A stretch of DNA of 64,000 nt, from the NCBI GenBank assembly GCA_977017575.1, contig CDRNVI010000044.1, forward strand, positions 868,001-932,000, written 5' to 3'. Below the pieces are notes generated by a model that was given only the letters and a program-made list of their open reading frames with translations, was not told where the DNA came from and ran no database searches. This document shows, piece after piece, positions 54,603 to 62,916 of this stretch. Made by a program: the position numbers and the translations under genes. This stretch comes from Paramoeba atlantica. Lineage: Eukaryota; Discosea. Position 1 is the first letter of the stretch. Each line of letters starts with the position of its first letter.

Positions 54603-56531
54603 TTACGTGAAACGAGTTTCCTTCAGGTAGCGAATAAAACAGCGGCGAAAGTCAAGCTTAGTATCTTTCACCAGCCTGATATCTGAGCTTTGTTCAGGTG
54701 ACATAATACGGAGGTTGCGCTCCTTTCCAGTCAGAAGAAATTTGTTGGTAGCCAAAGCATACATTTTATCAAGGACTACATCTTCACCATTCAGTTTACA
54801 ATTCATTGCAGGGTCCTCGTTGTTCGGATGCGCTCGCAAAGCATCTACGTTGGTGCATGAACGACTAAACATTTCACCGAGCTGCATGAAACCTCCAAGA
54901 AGAATATTCTCTGTAAAAGAGACTTTGAAAATTTCCAACAGTCTTTCACCGCTAATATCAATGATAGCCATCACGTTCAAATACGGCAAAATTCGAAGCA
55001 CGTCGTACACCGTCACCTCACCAGGACCTACAATATCATCCACGCGAATCATGCCCACATTATAAAAAGCACCTGAAAAATTAGATAGCTTCATGTCCTG
55101 AGCACAGTACGCAATGCTCTTCGCAACTAGATCAGACAAACCTGTTGGCGCGCGCCGCATGACTATATTTCGTCCGTCCCAGACACTCCCACGTGGGATT
55201 TCAGTGACCACCTCTTCCAAATTGAAATTCTCAGAGGCGAAGGAACGAGAAGCAATCGCCCACCAGTGCGCAATCAGGTGATCGGCCTGCGGGTCGCATG
55301 GCATATCCTTTGTGACAGAAATCAGCTCACTACGCACCGTGTACGGGTTAACTGGGACAGGAACCGTATGATCTCGATCCGGGTTGCGAAACACCTCGTG
55401 CACAAAGAATGTTCGAATGTTGGAATCCGCCTTGGCAACGGTTACGTGCTCGTTTGAGACCCGAAACAGCATATTTTCGTGGTTATGCCCTCCGAGCACT
55501 AGATCTACCCCGAGCTGCTCCTGTACCATCCGAATATCACGCGGCATATCATCGTGAGAGATCAGCACGACGAATTCCACATCTTTATGTTTGCGCAAAT
55601 ACCGAGCGGTTTTTTGAACCGTTTTTAAGGTCTCGGTGTAGGTCTCAATCTCAACGTAGTGGGGATTGATGCTGTCTACACAAGTGCCGATAAATCCCAT
55701 TCGTATTCCCCCAACAGTGCGGAGCAGATAGCGGTGAACCGTTCCTGGCGGAAAAGCCCGTGACTTGATATTTGTGGACACCCAGGGATAGCGTGACTCA
55801 CGAAGTCTCTGAGTGAATTCCTTCTCTTTGAGATCAAACTCGTGGTTGCCAAAGCCAGCCATGTCGAAAAGCAAATTGGTCACGTTCACCATTTGAATTC
55901 CGTTCAAACGTTCCCGACTCGTTGGGTCGATGAATGCAGCGGACAATGCGGATGGACTAAACAGGTCTCCAGAAAAGATTGAAATTGTGTTGTTCGGGTT
56001 TGATTTCTCATAGCGTTTCCGTTGTGCCACGGCACGAGACAACCCTCCCCGGTCATTAAACTGGATCAACTCATAAATATCGTTAAACTGAAGAATTGTG
56101 GCCCTTTTCGTGGGAAGCGGAAGCAGACTAAGGTCCTTGGGCTCCAAGGTCTGTCTCGGGTCGGTTTTGCGATACACCCCTAGCAGCACGGTAACCGTCA
56201 GCGCCCATAAAAACAACCCAGAGAGCCAGAAAGGCATTAGCCCATGAAACAACGATCGAAGCTTCTTCCCTCTCTGACCTCTTCCGTATCCAGAAGACGG
56301 GGGCATGCTGTCGTATTCCCTGGGTACGGGCGCGGCTCTGCTTCCCATGGATCGTGGCATAAGAGCCATCGGACTGCCATAGTCACTGGCCCGACCGAAG
56401 CCCGTACTCCCGGAGGGCGGGTAGGTTGGTGACACCGTAGCATCTTTGTTGTACTGTAACGGGGTCAAGTGATGATGTCGTGCGGGTTGTGTATCTTCCT
56501 TACTTTCCGACGCGTTTTCCGATTTTGACAT
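54603..56531 (-). CDS. 5'-nucleotidase/UshA-family phosphoesterase with membrane anchor
   Basis: About 642 residues. A disordered N-terminus is followed by one membrane segment (LFHGLMPFWLSGLFLWALTV and a few further residues, about 95-120), so it looks type II. The metallophosphatase domain has ILQFNDIYEL, FSGDLF, GFGNHEFD, ISHDDM and GGHNHE in the right order. In the first block the usual His after 'NDx' is Tyr, a known variation in part of this family. The C-terminal 5'-nucleotidase domain follows, with FYNVGMIRVDDIVGPGEVTV (compare 'n.GgiR..i..G.it...v...lPf.n') and ISGERL. The substrate is probably a nucleotide or another phosphomonoester. I start at MSKSENAS because AG lies directly before it and the longer frame lacks support. 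Confidence 0.85.
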   Translation of the reverse strand: MSKSENASESKEDTQPARHHHLTPLQYNKDATVSPTYPPSGSTGFGRASDYGSPMALMPRSMGSRAAPVPREYDSMPPSSGYGRGQRGKKLRSLFHGLMPFWLSGLFLWALTVTVLLGVYRKTDPRQTLEPKDLSLLPLPTKRATILQFNDIYELIQFNDRGGLSRAVAQRKRYEKSNPNNTISIFSGDLFSPSALSAAFIDPTSRERLNGIQMVNVTNLLFDMAGFGNHEFDLKEKEFTQRLRESRYPWVSTNIKSRAFPPGTVHRYLLRTVGGIRMGFIGTCVDSINPHYVEIETYTETLKTVQKTARYLRKHKDVEFVVLISHDDMPRDIRMVQEQLGVDLVLGGHNHENMLFRVSNEHVTVAKADSNIRTFFVHEVFRNPDRDHTVPVPVNPYTVRSELISVTKDMPCDPQADHLIAHWWAIASRSFASENFNLEEVVTEIPRGSVWDGRNIVMRRAPTGLSDLVAKSIAYCAQDMKLSNFSGAFYNVGMIRVDDIVGPGEVTVYDVLRILPYLNVMAIIDISGERLLEIFKVSFTENILLGGFMQLGEMFSRSCTNVDALRAHPNNEDPAMNCKLNGEDVVLDKMYALATNKFLLTGKERNLRIMSPEQSSDIRLVKDTKLDFRRCFIRYLKETRFT

Positions 56532-56885
56532 CCTTAGTAACGGAAATTCATGGCTAAAATAGAGTTCTAGTTCCACATAAGAATAGGGTACTTGTAAACT
56601 ACAGAGCTATGGTACATGGAACTAAGCCACATGAAGAAAGTCCATGTCTAATATGTTGACATTGTTCAGAAATAAATTTAATATGATACAATTCGTATCA
56701 TACGAAGGCTTATTCAGGTAAAGCAGGGATCGTTATTCAATTTATGGTTTAAATTGGTTCAGTTTTTTTATATCTTCAGTAGCTACTCAATTTTTTAATC
56801 TATTCGTTGTCAAAACAAACCGGTTTATGTACAATTTTAATTCAATTCATTGGTCTTCCTGTGGAATCCCTAAAGAAAAACTAAT
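56532..56885. other. Spacer between the one-TM and 5'-nucleotidase-like genes
   Basis: AT-rich leader and trailer sequence; I see no gene or repeat. Confidence 0.45.
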
Positions 56886-57971
56886 CTAATGAACAAAGCC
56901 ATCGTTTCTTTCGTTTTCACATGAAATTCCGTACAAGGGTGTGTTTCTTATGTGCATGTGTTCCGTGGGGTTTATAATTTGTGATTGCTCTGTATTTCGT
57001 GGCATTGCAAAGTGATGCGGTCCGAAATTCGGAGGTGGGGGTGGGAACGACGCCGAGACACGCGAGATCAAGTCATCCACGCGGTCCATGCTTTCTTTGC
57101 CCCGTGGGGTCCTAAGAAGAAGACGGCGGAACAAGAATGTGTCTTCGGACGCCACAGCGTGGGATAAAACATATACAGCGTAGTCTTGAGACACGGCACG
57201 ACCCTGGAGTAAAGTAGGATACCGAGAAGCAAGAAAATCCGCGAACGTAAGGAGCGGGTTCGTTTTTTGCATTGTTTCGTACTCTTCCCTAACGAGTTTC
57301 ACCTTTGATGCCGGATGGCACAAAGAGAGCAGAAGCCAGCGGGCGCATACATCGGGCGGTGCCATCCAGAGCGGCAAGTTGTATGCGTGAGTATCTTTTG
57401 CGGACTGGAAAATGTCGTACAGGAGGACAACCAGCATACCCCAAAAAAATGCCTGAAATAGATATGCAGATAAAGGAGCTCTGGGCGGCATGTCATTTGG
57501 AGCAGTTTGATCTGAAGTAGATTCTCTAGTCGGTCGCGTAGAGTCCGTAGTTTTTATAGCGGTCTCACTCCCATTTTCTGTACCGGGTTTGGTCTCGTGC
57601 TTATGGGAAATAGAGTTTCCTCCTTTAACTGTACTCTTTCTGGACGTTATGGGATTCCATCCCATTGCAGTTACTACTTGTTCACGTAATTTGTTTTCCC
57701 GTTCCAGTTCTTCACGTGAGACGGGTCCGCACTTCACGTTCGTGTGTGAATAAAGTCTTCGCAGCTCATGATACATTATAGCATGACCAAGTACTCCGCG
57801 TTCGACCCTGTAGGAAGTCAGTGATGTGGCACGAGATTGCAGCTGGACATGAAAAGTCTCAAGGTCACGCATGGGATGCAAAAAAGAGCATTTGAACAAG
57901 ACTACACCTCGGTGGTGCGCCCTCCCCGCATACAAATGCTGGAGTCGGCAAAAACCTAAATAAACGTTCAT
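56886..57971 (-). CDS. Unknown protein with one membrane segment
   Basis: A protein of 361 residues that I do not recognise. The N-terminal 60 residues are basic with hydrophobic patches. A charged linker follows (about 95-165) with many Thr, Ser, Lys and Glu. One clear membrane segment, LSAYLFQAFFWGMLVVLLYD, lies at about residue 170. A soluble part of about 140 residues comes after it, with NPLLTFADFLASRYPTLLQG and DTFLFRRLLLRTPRGKESMD, and a Pro-rich stretch (SASFPPPPPNFGP) near the end. The layout would suit an organelle inner-membrane protein. It is a real gene by length, direction and spacing. Confidence 0.65.
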   Translation of the reverse strand: MNVYLGFCRLQHLYAGRAHHRGVVLFKCSFLHPMRDLETFHVQLQSRATSLTSYRVERGVLGHAIMYHELRRLYSHTNVKCGPVSREELERENKLREQVVTAMGWNPITSRKSTVKGGNSISHKHETKPGTENGSETAIKTTDSTRPTRESTSDQTAPNDMPPRAPLSAYLFQAFFWGMLVVLLYDIFQSAKDTHAYNLPLWMAPPDVCARWLLLSLCHPASKVKLVREEYETMQKTNPLLTFADFLASRYPTLLQGRAVSQDYAVYVLSHAVASEDTFLFRRLLLRTPRGKESMDRVDDLISRVSASFPPPPPNFGPHHFAMPRNTEQSQIINPTEHMHIRNTPLYGISCENERNDGFVH

Positions 57972-58651
57972 GTGTAAGGGTGTCTAAATTCTCTCGAAAT
58001 AAAGTTCTTAGTATTAATTATACTAAGATTCTCCTAATAATTGCTCTTAGTAATTATTTACTAAGATTCCCAAATAGTTATAGGAATAAGGCATGTATCT
58101 ACCGTATGTTTAAATTAAATTCATTTTATACGTCAAGTAGTAATGAAGTATGTACTGCAAGCAAGTATCTTCGTAAAACAAATGTCATTAGTGCATTTTT
58201 ACTTCGCCTATTTTCATGTAAAGGTCGTTCAAATCCTTATTTCGTGGACTGGGTCCGTAACGTATAGTAGGTGAGTATAGTAATATCATGCATGCATAAA
58301 ACGATCTTGCTGAAGTACAAAGCCATGCGGGGACCATCCTCTTGATTTGTTCATCCTATTGAACGTTGCATTGAAATGCCGAAACTCACACCTGCTCCGA
58401 TCTTCCACATAAAAGAAGGTCGCACCCTCACGTATTTTCAAAGATTTTTACATGGTACACCAAGCGCCAGAGCGCCTCGACACGTTGGAAACCTAATCTT
58501 GTGTATATGTACATGTAAATACAAGTACGTATTTCTCTGGTGCTTACTAGGCAAGCAGTAGACAAGAACGAGTGAGGCCTTAGTTGCTTATTAGACAAGG
58601 ACTAGACATCCTTACTGACGAGCCCCTTGCCACCATGTTCCATGGCCACTA
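57972..58651. other. Spacer with paired CTTAGTA hairpins
   Basis: About 680 bases without a supported gene; a 95-codon plus-strand frame has no motif. Two 8-bp hairpins follow each other: CTTAGTAT (58007-58014) with ATACTAAG (58020-58027), and CTTAGTAA (58046-58053) with TTACTAAG (58058-58065). A GTTCAAATCC at about 58224 looks like a tRNA box B, but no tRNA fold fits. Confidence 0.45.
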
Positions 58652-61357
58652 CTATGATCTTCGGAGATGCGGTGGCACGTATTTCTTTTCACTCTGATTT
58701 TTTTCCTCCAAATTAGACGGATCATTTAATGGATGCAAAGTTGTACCCCTTTGAGAAGATGCCCGTATCGTTTCTTCTTCGTTTGATTCACTCTCTTTTT
58801 GCTCTTCTTCAGAACCTTGTTCTTGCATCGGTGTATTGCTTTGTACATTCAACTCTGAATTCGTCGGCGTTGCATTGCTGTTTGCCTTCTCCGGCACAAC
58901 GGCTTGCTTATCGGGGGGAGTGGGAAGATTCACAGCGCCGGGGCGTGCGGTGTGATGAAAACGTGAGTTCCTATTGTATCGGTACCCTCTGGAGTAGTTC
59001 GGGTATCGATGGGTGGCGTATCCGTGATCCAACACGTTAAAGGGTTGATTTTCGAACATGGGGCCGGGAACCGAGGGGGGAAATGGTACTGATTGTCCCG
59101 AGGGGTAGGGGAAGGGTGTTCCATAATACACGGGGTTTGGGGTCATGTTGTGAAGAACCGGGTTGTGTGGGTCTCTGACATGTGCAGGGGGAAGCGGGTA
59201 GTTCGTGGCCCACGCAGGTCCATGGGGGTAAGTTTCATCTTGAGTTCCATAATAAATGAATGGGGGAACTCCTGGGGTCACGGGTGGTTTGAACTCACCA
59301 GCGGGATGCCGTGGCGTCCAAGCGAAGCTGTTCAAATTGACTGCAGGCATGGTCCCCGAATAGGAATTAAGAAAATTCTCCACAGGCAGAGCACGAGGAG
59401 GGTGAAGGTGCTTTGATTGGATGTTCCAAGGAGGTTCAAACATGGGCTGTGGAGGGGAATGAAGCCAGGTAGATGTGTCGCGCAAATTGGGCATAAAACT
59501 ATGAGAATGTGCCGACAGAGGAGCCTGCATGGCGTGACTACTGTCTGTATTGATATTCTTGTTTGTGGTTCGTGTAACAGGCGTTCTTGCCGCAATTCCC
59601 AATCTTGGCGCTTCACTGTTAGATACATCATGATCTCGAATGTTATAACCTATGCGCACGTCAGAAGGTGAATCAAGTGCGGGCGGATATCTCTGCGAGT
59701 TTTCACTTCCGAGATAGTTATTACCCTCCTCACAAATTATCGAGTTTTTGTCCAAAGGAGATGGTCCAATCATCGGTGGGGATGGACATAATATAGATGC
59801 GGGCACCTCTAAATCATCATTTGCTTCTGTACTTTTCGATCGGCTGTTTCGCACTCCTCGAATATCACAGGAATGAACCGATGCTTCGCGTAAACTCAGC
59901 AATTTCTGGCTGAAAATACAAGCATAAGCTGTGCACTTGAAAAACTTTAAAATGGGGCTTGAACAAATCTTCTGGGGCGTGCCGTTCGATACGCAGGGTG
60001 CAATGTTTCTATTATAAATATCGGTCCTTTCTTCATATACAGTGTCTCGCTGGACGACAGGATTAAGCTGAACTGTAGCAACTTTTGAAAGTAATGATAT
60101 TTTCTCGTCGGTATGCACTACATATTCCTGAAGAATTAGATCCAATACATGGGCCGCTCTTGATATCGCTTCCTGAATCCGGAGTGCGTGGCTCTTGTGG
60201 ATGCCTCTTGCGAGATTACTTTCGGGTCGTAGAGGATCGGCAATATTTATCGGTCTTGAGTCAACTATTTCGAAGGAATAGTCAGGATTCGTACCGTCCG
60301 GGGCGACGTCTCTTTCGGCAACGTACGCTTCTAGAGGCGGCGCTGTTCCCGTGATACTTGGTAATTTTTCTGTGGTACTTGAATCTTCTTTGGAATTCTC
60401 TGGCAGCGAGTCCAACTCACGTGATGGAGAATTCGCTTCGTACGAGCACTGATGTGATGACGAATTTATTGATGCCGGCTGAGTAGACGACAGCAACGGT
60501 ATATTTTCGTCCAAGAAAGATGCGTAATGGCTCATAAAACTTAGAACATCGTTTCGACTTATGATCTTTTTTTGAAATGCAGTTCCTAGGGTCTCTTGTT
60601 TTTCCGCCGAGGATTCTGCTGATTTTGAAATGCTACCGTACACTGTAACAATATGCGTAAGCAGCGAAAACTCCCTGAAGAAGGCAAAAAAATGAGATAG
60701 CAACTCCAGAGGTGTAAGCGTACGCAAGGGCACATGTTGAGATAAGGAGTTCAGAACGCAAAAAAGCATAACTGTTATGGCGTACGTGCCCAATAATCCG
60801 CCATTTGCCCCCAAAACTCTTGTCTCGTGATACGCCCAAGCTTTGATCAAAAGAATGCTGTGTTTGACTAAATTCGAAGGAAAAAGATCAATTTCTGTAA
60901 CGTGATGCACCAACCTCGCGGTGACAATGCCGAAAACTTGATTAAAGGTGACGTCAATACAGATTTCGTTAATGTAACACTTCAGCAGTTTGACCTCAGC
61001 CTGGACGAATTCTACGGGTATCTGGGCTTCCTCAAGTGTACTGTACAAACTATGCATCAGTGCAACTACGTTCCTTGAAGGAGAACGAACTGTAATATCT
61101 ACGTCGCCGTCGGGAAGATACGTACCATGATAAAATGATCCGAACAAGTGCACGCTCACTTTCGATTTCTCAATACCAAGACGAACCGCACAGCGCTCAA
61201 TACAATTTTCGATGAAGCTTAGAGCGGTCTTTCGCTTTTCTGTAGATGGAGCAGTGGGCTGCAAAAAGTTTTCAACAAAGCACGTGAGCTCATCGGAGGC
61301 CTCACCCCGAAATAAGGTGAAAAACGTTTGGCGGTCGCATAAAAGTTTGTTCCACAT
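58652..61357 (-). CDS. PAP/OAS1-type nucleotidyltransferase with YVPPHLR tail
   Basis: A protein of 901 residues. Residues of about 20-260 form a nucleotidyltransferase: GSFYHGTYLPDGDVDITV has the Gly-Ser and DxD metal site, and NEICIDVTFNQVFGIVTARL has the third Asp. HSILLIKAWAYHETRVLGAN and GGLLGTYAITVMLFCVLN follow in the substrate-binding domain. The closest pattern I know is the plant and protist 'PAP/OAS1 substrate-binding domain' family, probably template-free RNA or nucleotide transferases. The remaining 550 residues are hydrophilic and, from about 620, rich in Pro, Asn and aromatic residues. The last residues are KKYVPPHLRRS; YVPPHLR is the short motif near the N-terminus of DDX3/Ded1. 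The true RNA substrate is unknown. Confidence 0.78.
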   Translation of the reverse strand: MWNKLLCDRQTFFTLFRGEASDELTCFVENFLQPTAPSTEKRKTALSFIENCIERCAVRLGIEKSKVSVHLFGSFYHGTYLPDGDVDITVRSPSRNVVALMHSLYSTLEEAQIPVEFVQAEVKLLKCYINEICIDVTFNQVFGIVTARLVHHVTEIDLFPSNLVKHSILLIKAWAYHETRVLGANGGLLGTYAITVMLFCVLNSLSQHVPLRTLTPLELLSHFFAFFREFSLLTHIVTVYGSISKSAESSAEKQETLGTAFQKKIISRNDVLSFMSHYASFLDENIPLLSSTQPASINSSSHQCSYEANSPSRELDSLPENSKEDSSTTEKLPSITGTAPPLEAYVAERDVAPDGTNPDYSFEIVDSRPINIADPLRPESNLARGIHKSHALRIQEAISRAAHVLDLILQEYVVHTDEKISLLSKVATVQLNPVVQRDTVYEERTDIYNRNIAPCVSNGTPQKICSSPILKFFKCTAYACIFSQKLLSLREASVHSCDIRGVRNSRSKSTEANDDLEVPASILCPSPPMIGPSPLDKNSIICEEGNNYLGSENSQRYPPALDSPSDVRIGYNIRDHDVSNSEAPRLGIAARTPVTRTTNKNINTDSSHAMQAPLSAHSHSFMPNLRDTSTWLHSPPQPMFEPPWNIQSKHLHPPRALPVENFLNSYSGTMPAVNLNSFAWTPRHPAGEFKPPVTPGVPPFIYYGTQDETYPHGPAWATNYPLPPAHVRDPHNPVLHNMTPNPVYYGTPFPYPSGQSVPFPPSVPGPMFENQPFNVLDHGYATHRYPNYSRGYRYNRNSRFHHTARPGAVNLPTPPDKQAVVPEKANSNATPTNSELNVQSNTPMQEQGSEEEQKESESNEEETIRASSQRGTTLHPLNDPSNLEEKNQSEKKYVPPHLRRS

Positions 61358-61730
61358 TGCACGGATCTTAAAACGAAGGCATAGGGTTGTGTTGGATTAT
61401 GAGTAGAAATCGGATGTACATGTAACTGTATGTTCGTGGAAAGTACATCCATTTTAGACATGCATACATAAACATGAATTTAATGCGCGTTATACATGTA
61501 TGCATGTAATATATTTACTATCCCCCCGATTCAATGGGGTTCCGAATTTGTGCAATATTACACGCACACTATTGGCCTATATTGCAATTGCATGACTTTA
61601 AAAAGGCGAGCTTATTATAGTCTATAACAGTAGACTTATGGATGAAAACGGCCGGCTTAGAAAGGCTTGATACAGTCCGCGTTGTTGTCCAAAATATCTG
61701 TTACTGTACCTTATAGCCCGCTGCAAAACT
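61358..61730. other. Spacer between mL45 and the nucleotidyltransferase
   Basis: It contains a perfect 12-bp inverted repeat, ACATGCATACAT (61458-61469) and ATGTATGCATGT (61496-61507). A small CCCC-GGGG hairpin follows (about 61524-61541). No gene seen. Confidence 0.45.
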
Positions 61731-62636
61731 TTAAGCAGACCAGAAAAGCTTTTGTTTCATTTGTTTCCGCAACTGCACTGCATCCATACCATCCCGCCCG
61801 TGGCGACAACCCGTGCTATCCATGACGGCTACTACAATGGGAGGAAATGCATTGGCGCGCACAATCCCATCGGTCAAACGAAATTCCATCACAGAATACT
61901 CCAGCACTTTTTCTGGCTTCTGCTTTCCGTCCAAGTATTCCAACCCCTTTACGCAGTACGTAATTTGTAGCCAATCTTCCTGAGGTAAACAACCATAAAA
62001 CGAAGCAATCGGTGTGAATTCAATAACTTCAAGTGAGTATACATCAGAGGATATGTGGCTTGAGGCACCATTTTGCAGATCTTTGCTTTTCGACGACAAG
62101 TAGTTTCCAGGTACTTTATCTGTCATTGCCATGTGACGCCATTTTGACCCCATTTTTACTTTCCGCAGTTCGGCGCTTCGCGTCTCTCTCAGACGCATGG
62201 CCTCCCCGGGTGTGGTAAACTGTCCCAAATTCATTAATTCCGCATCGTTTCGAGAGTGGCTGAGACGTTTGTATTGAAGATAACGATCTAATATGACCGT
62301 TTTGGTCAAATCCGGCCGACGGTCACGAAGACGTCGTAAAGACATCCACAAAGAAGCCCTGGCTTTTAAGCTCTGCCAAGAACCCCAACCCAGTGGTGCG
62401 ATTGAGGTCTCCATGACGCAGTCTAGGGAGGTGTATGATTGAGTCGCAGCAGCCTTTTCGGAATCGAAATCGTAGGTCGTGGGGAAAATTTGATTTTGTT
62501 GTTCTGCATTTCGCAAACGACTATTTATGTTCCCATGTCGAATTGAGCTCAAGATCACAGCGTCTTTGAGGTGCAAAATGCTTCCAAAGTTGTCAACTCT
62601 AAAGGCGGAAAGTTGATTTGTGATCAAACGTTTCAT
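61731..62636 (-). CDS. Mitochondrial ribosomal protein mL45 (Tim44-like domain)
   Basis: About 301 residues. The C-terminal half resembles the Tim44-like fold of mL45/MBA1: FTPIASFYGCLPQEDWLQIT, then GLEYLDGKQKPEKVLEYSVM and EFRLTDGIVRANAF. In animal mL45 the matching text is 'VLEYVVFEKQLT' after a strand pair, and the match to VLEYSVMEFRLT is close. The N-terminal half is basic (SLRRLRDRRPDLTK, RLRETRSAELRKVKMGSKWR), as expected for an rRNA-binding mitoribosomal protein. mL45 sits near the exit tunnel and faces the inner membrane. The start MKRLITNQLS is preferred: ATTTCTTAG ends 14 nt upstream and the longer frame starts with TTG. Confidence 0.7.
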   Translation of the reverse strand: MKRLITNQLSAFRVDNFGSILHLKDAVILSSIRHGNINSRLRNAEQQNQIFPTTYDFDSEKAAATQSYTSLDCVMETSIAPLGWGSWQSLKARASLWMSLRRLRDRRPDLTKTVILDRYLQYKRLSHSRNDAELMNLGQFTTPGEAMRLRETRSAELRKVKMGSKWRHMAMTDKVPGNYLSSKSKDLQNGASSHISSDVYSLEVIEFTPIASFYGCLPQEDWLQITYCVKGLEYLDGKQKPEKVLEYSVMEFRLTDGIVRANAFPPIVVAVMDSTGCRHGRDGMDAVQLRKQMKQKLFWSA

Positions 62637-62650
62637 TATTTTTTCACAAG

Positions 62651-62652
62651 CT
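62651..62652 (-). promoter_or_regulatory. Candidate trans-splice acceptor for mL45
   Basis: Minus-strand TATCATTTCTTAG ends here, 14 nt before the ATG of MKRLITNQ. It supports the shorter start. Confidence 0.4.
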
Positions 62653-62916
62653 AAGAAATGATATTGAGAAAGCAAGTTATCCTTGGTACAGTGTGAAATT
62701 GTTCAATAATATTGAATATTAAAGGCCTTTGAAGTATGCCATTGTACGTTGTTTACGGGTCATTTCAAGTAAACGATACAGCATTTCTAATACGAATGGC
62801 AAGTATTTTTCATCTGAAGAATAGTGTTTCCGAAAAACAGACGCGGCTATTCTTATATTTCTAGTATGAGCTACTATTCACACTTCACGTCTTAATGATA
62901 TGATCTGTATTATTTT

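Noticed and set aside
57980-58267. 95-codon plus-strand frame
   Set aside because: Ser/Asn/Tyr-rich AT-type composition and no motif; opposite strand to all neighbours.
58195-58270. tRNA candidate from GTTCAAATCC
   Set aside because: The flanking bases do not form a T stem, and no box A or acceptor stem fits at the right distance.
61680-61710. Spliced-leader-like TTACTGTACCTTATAG
   Set aside because: It resembles the 3' end of euglenozoan leaders but lacks the rest of the exon and a GT donor at the expected place.
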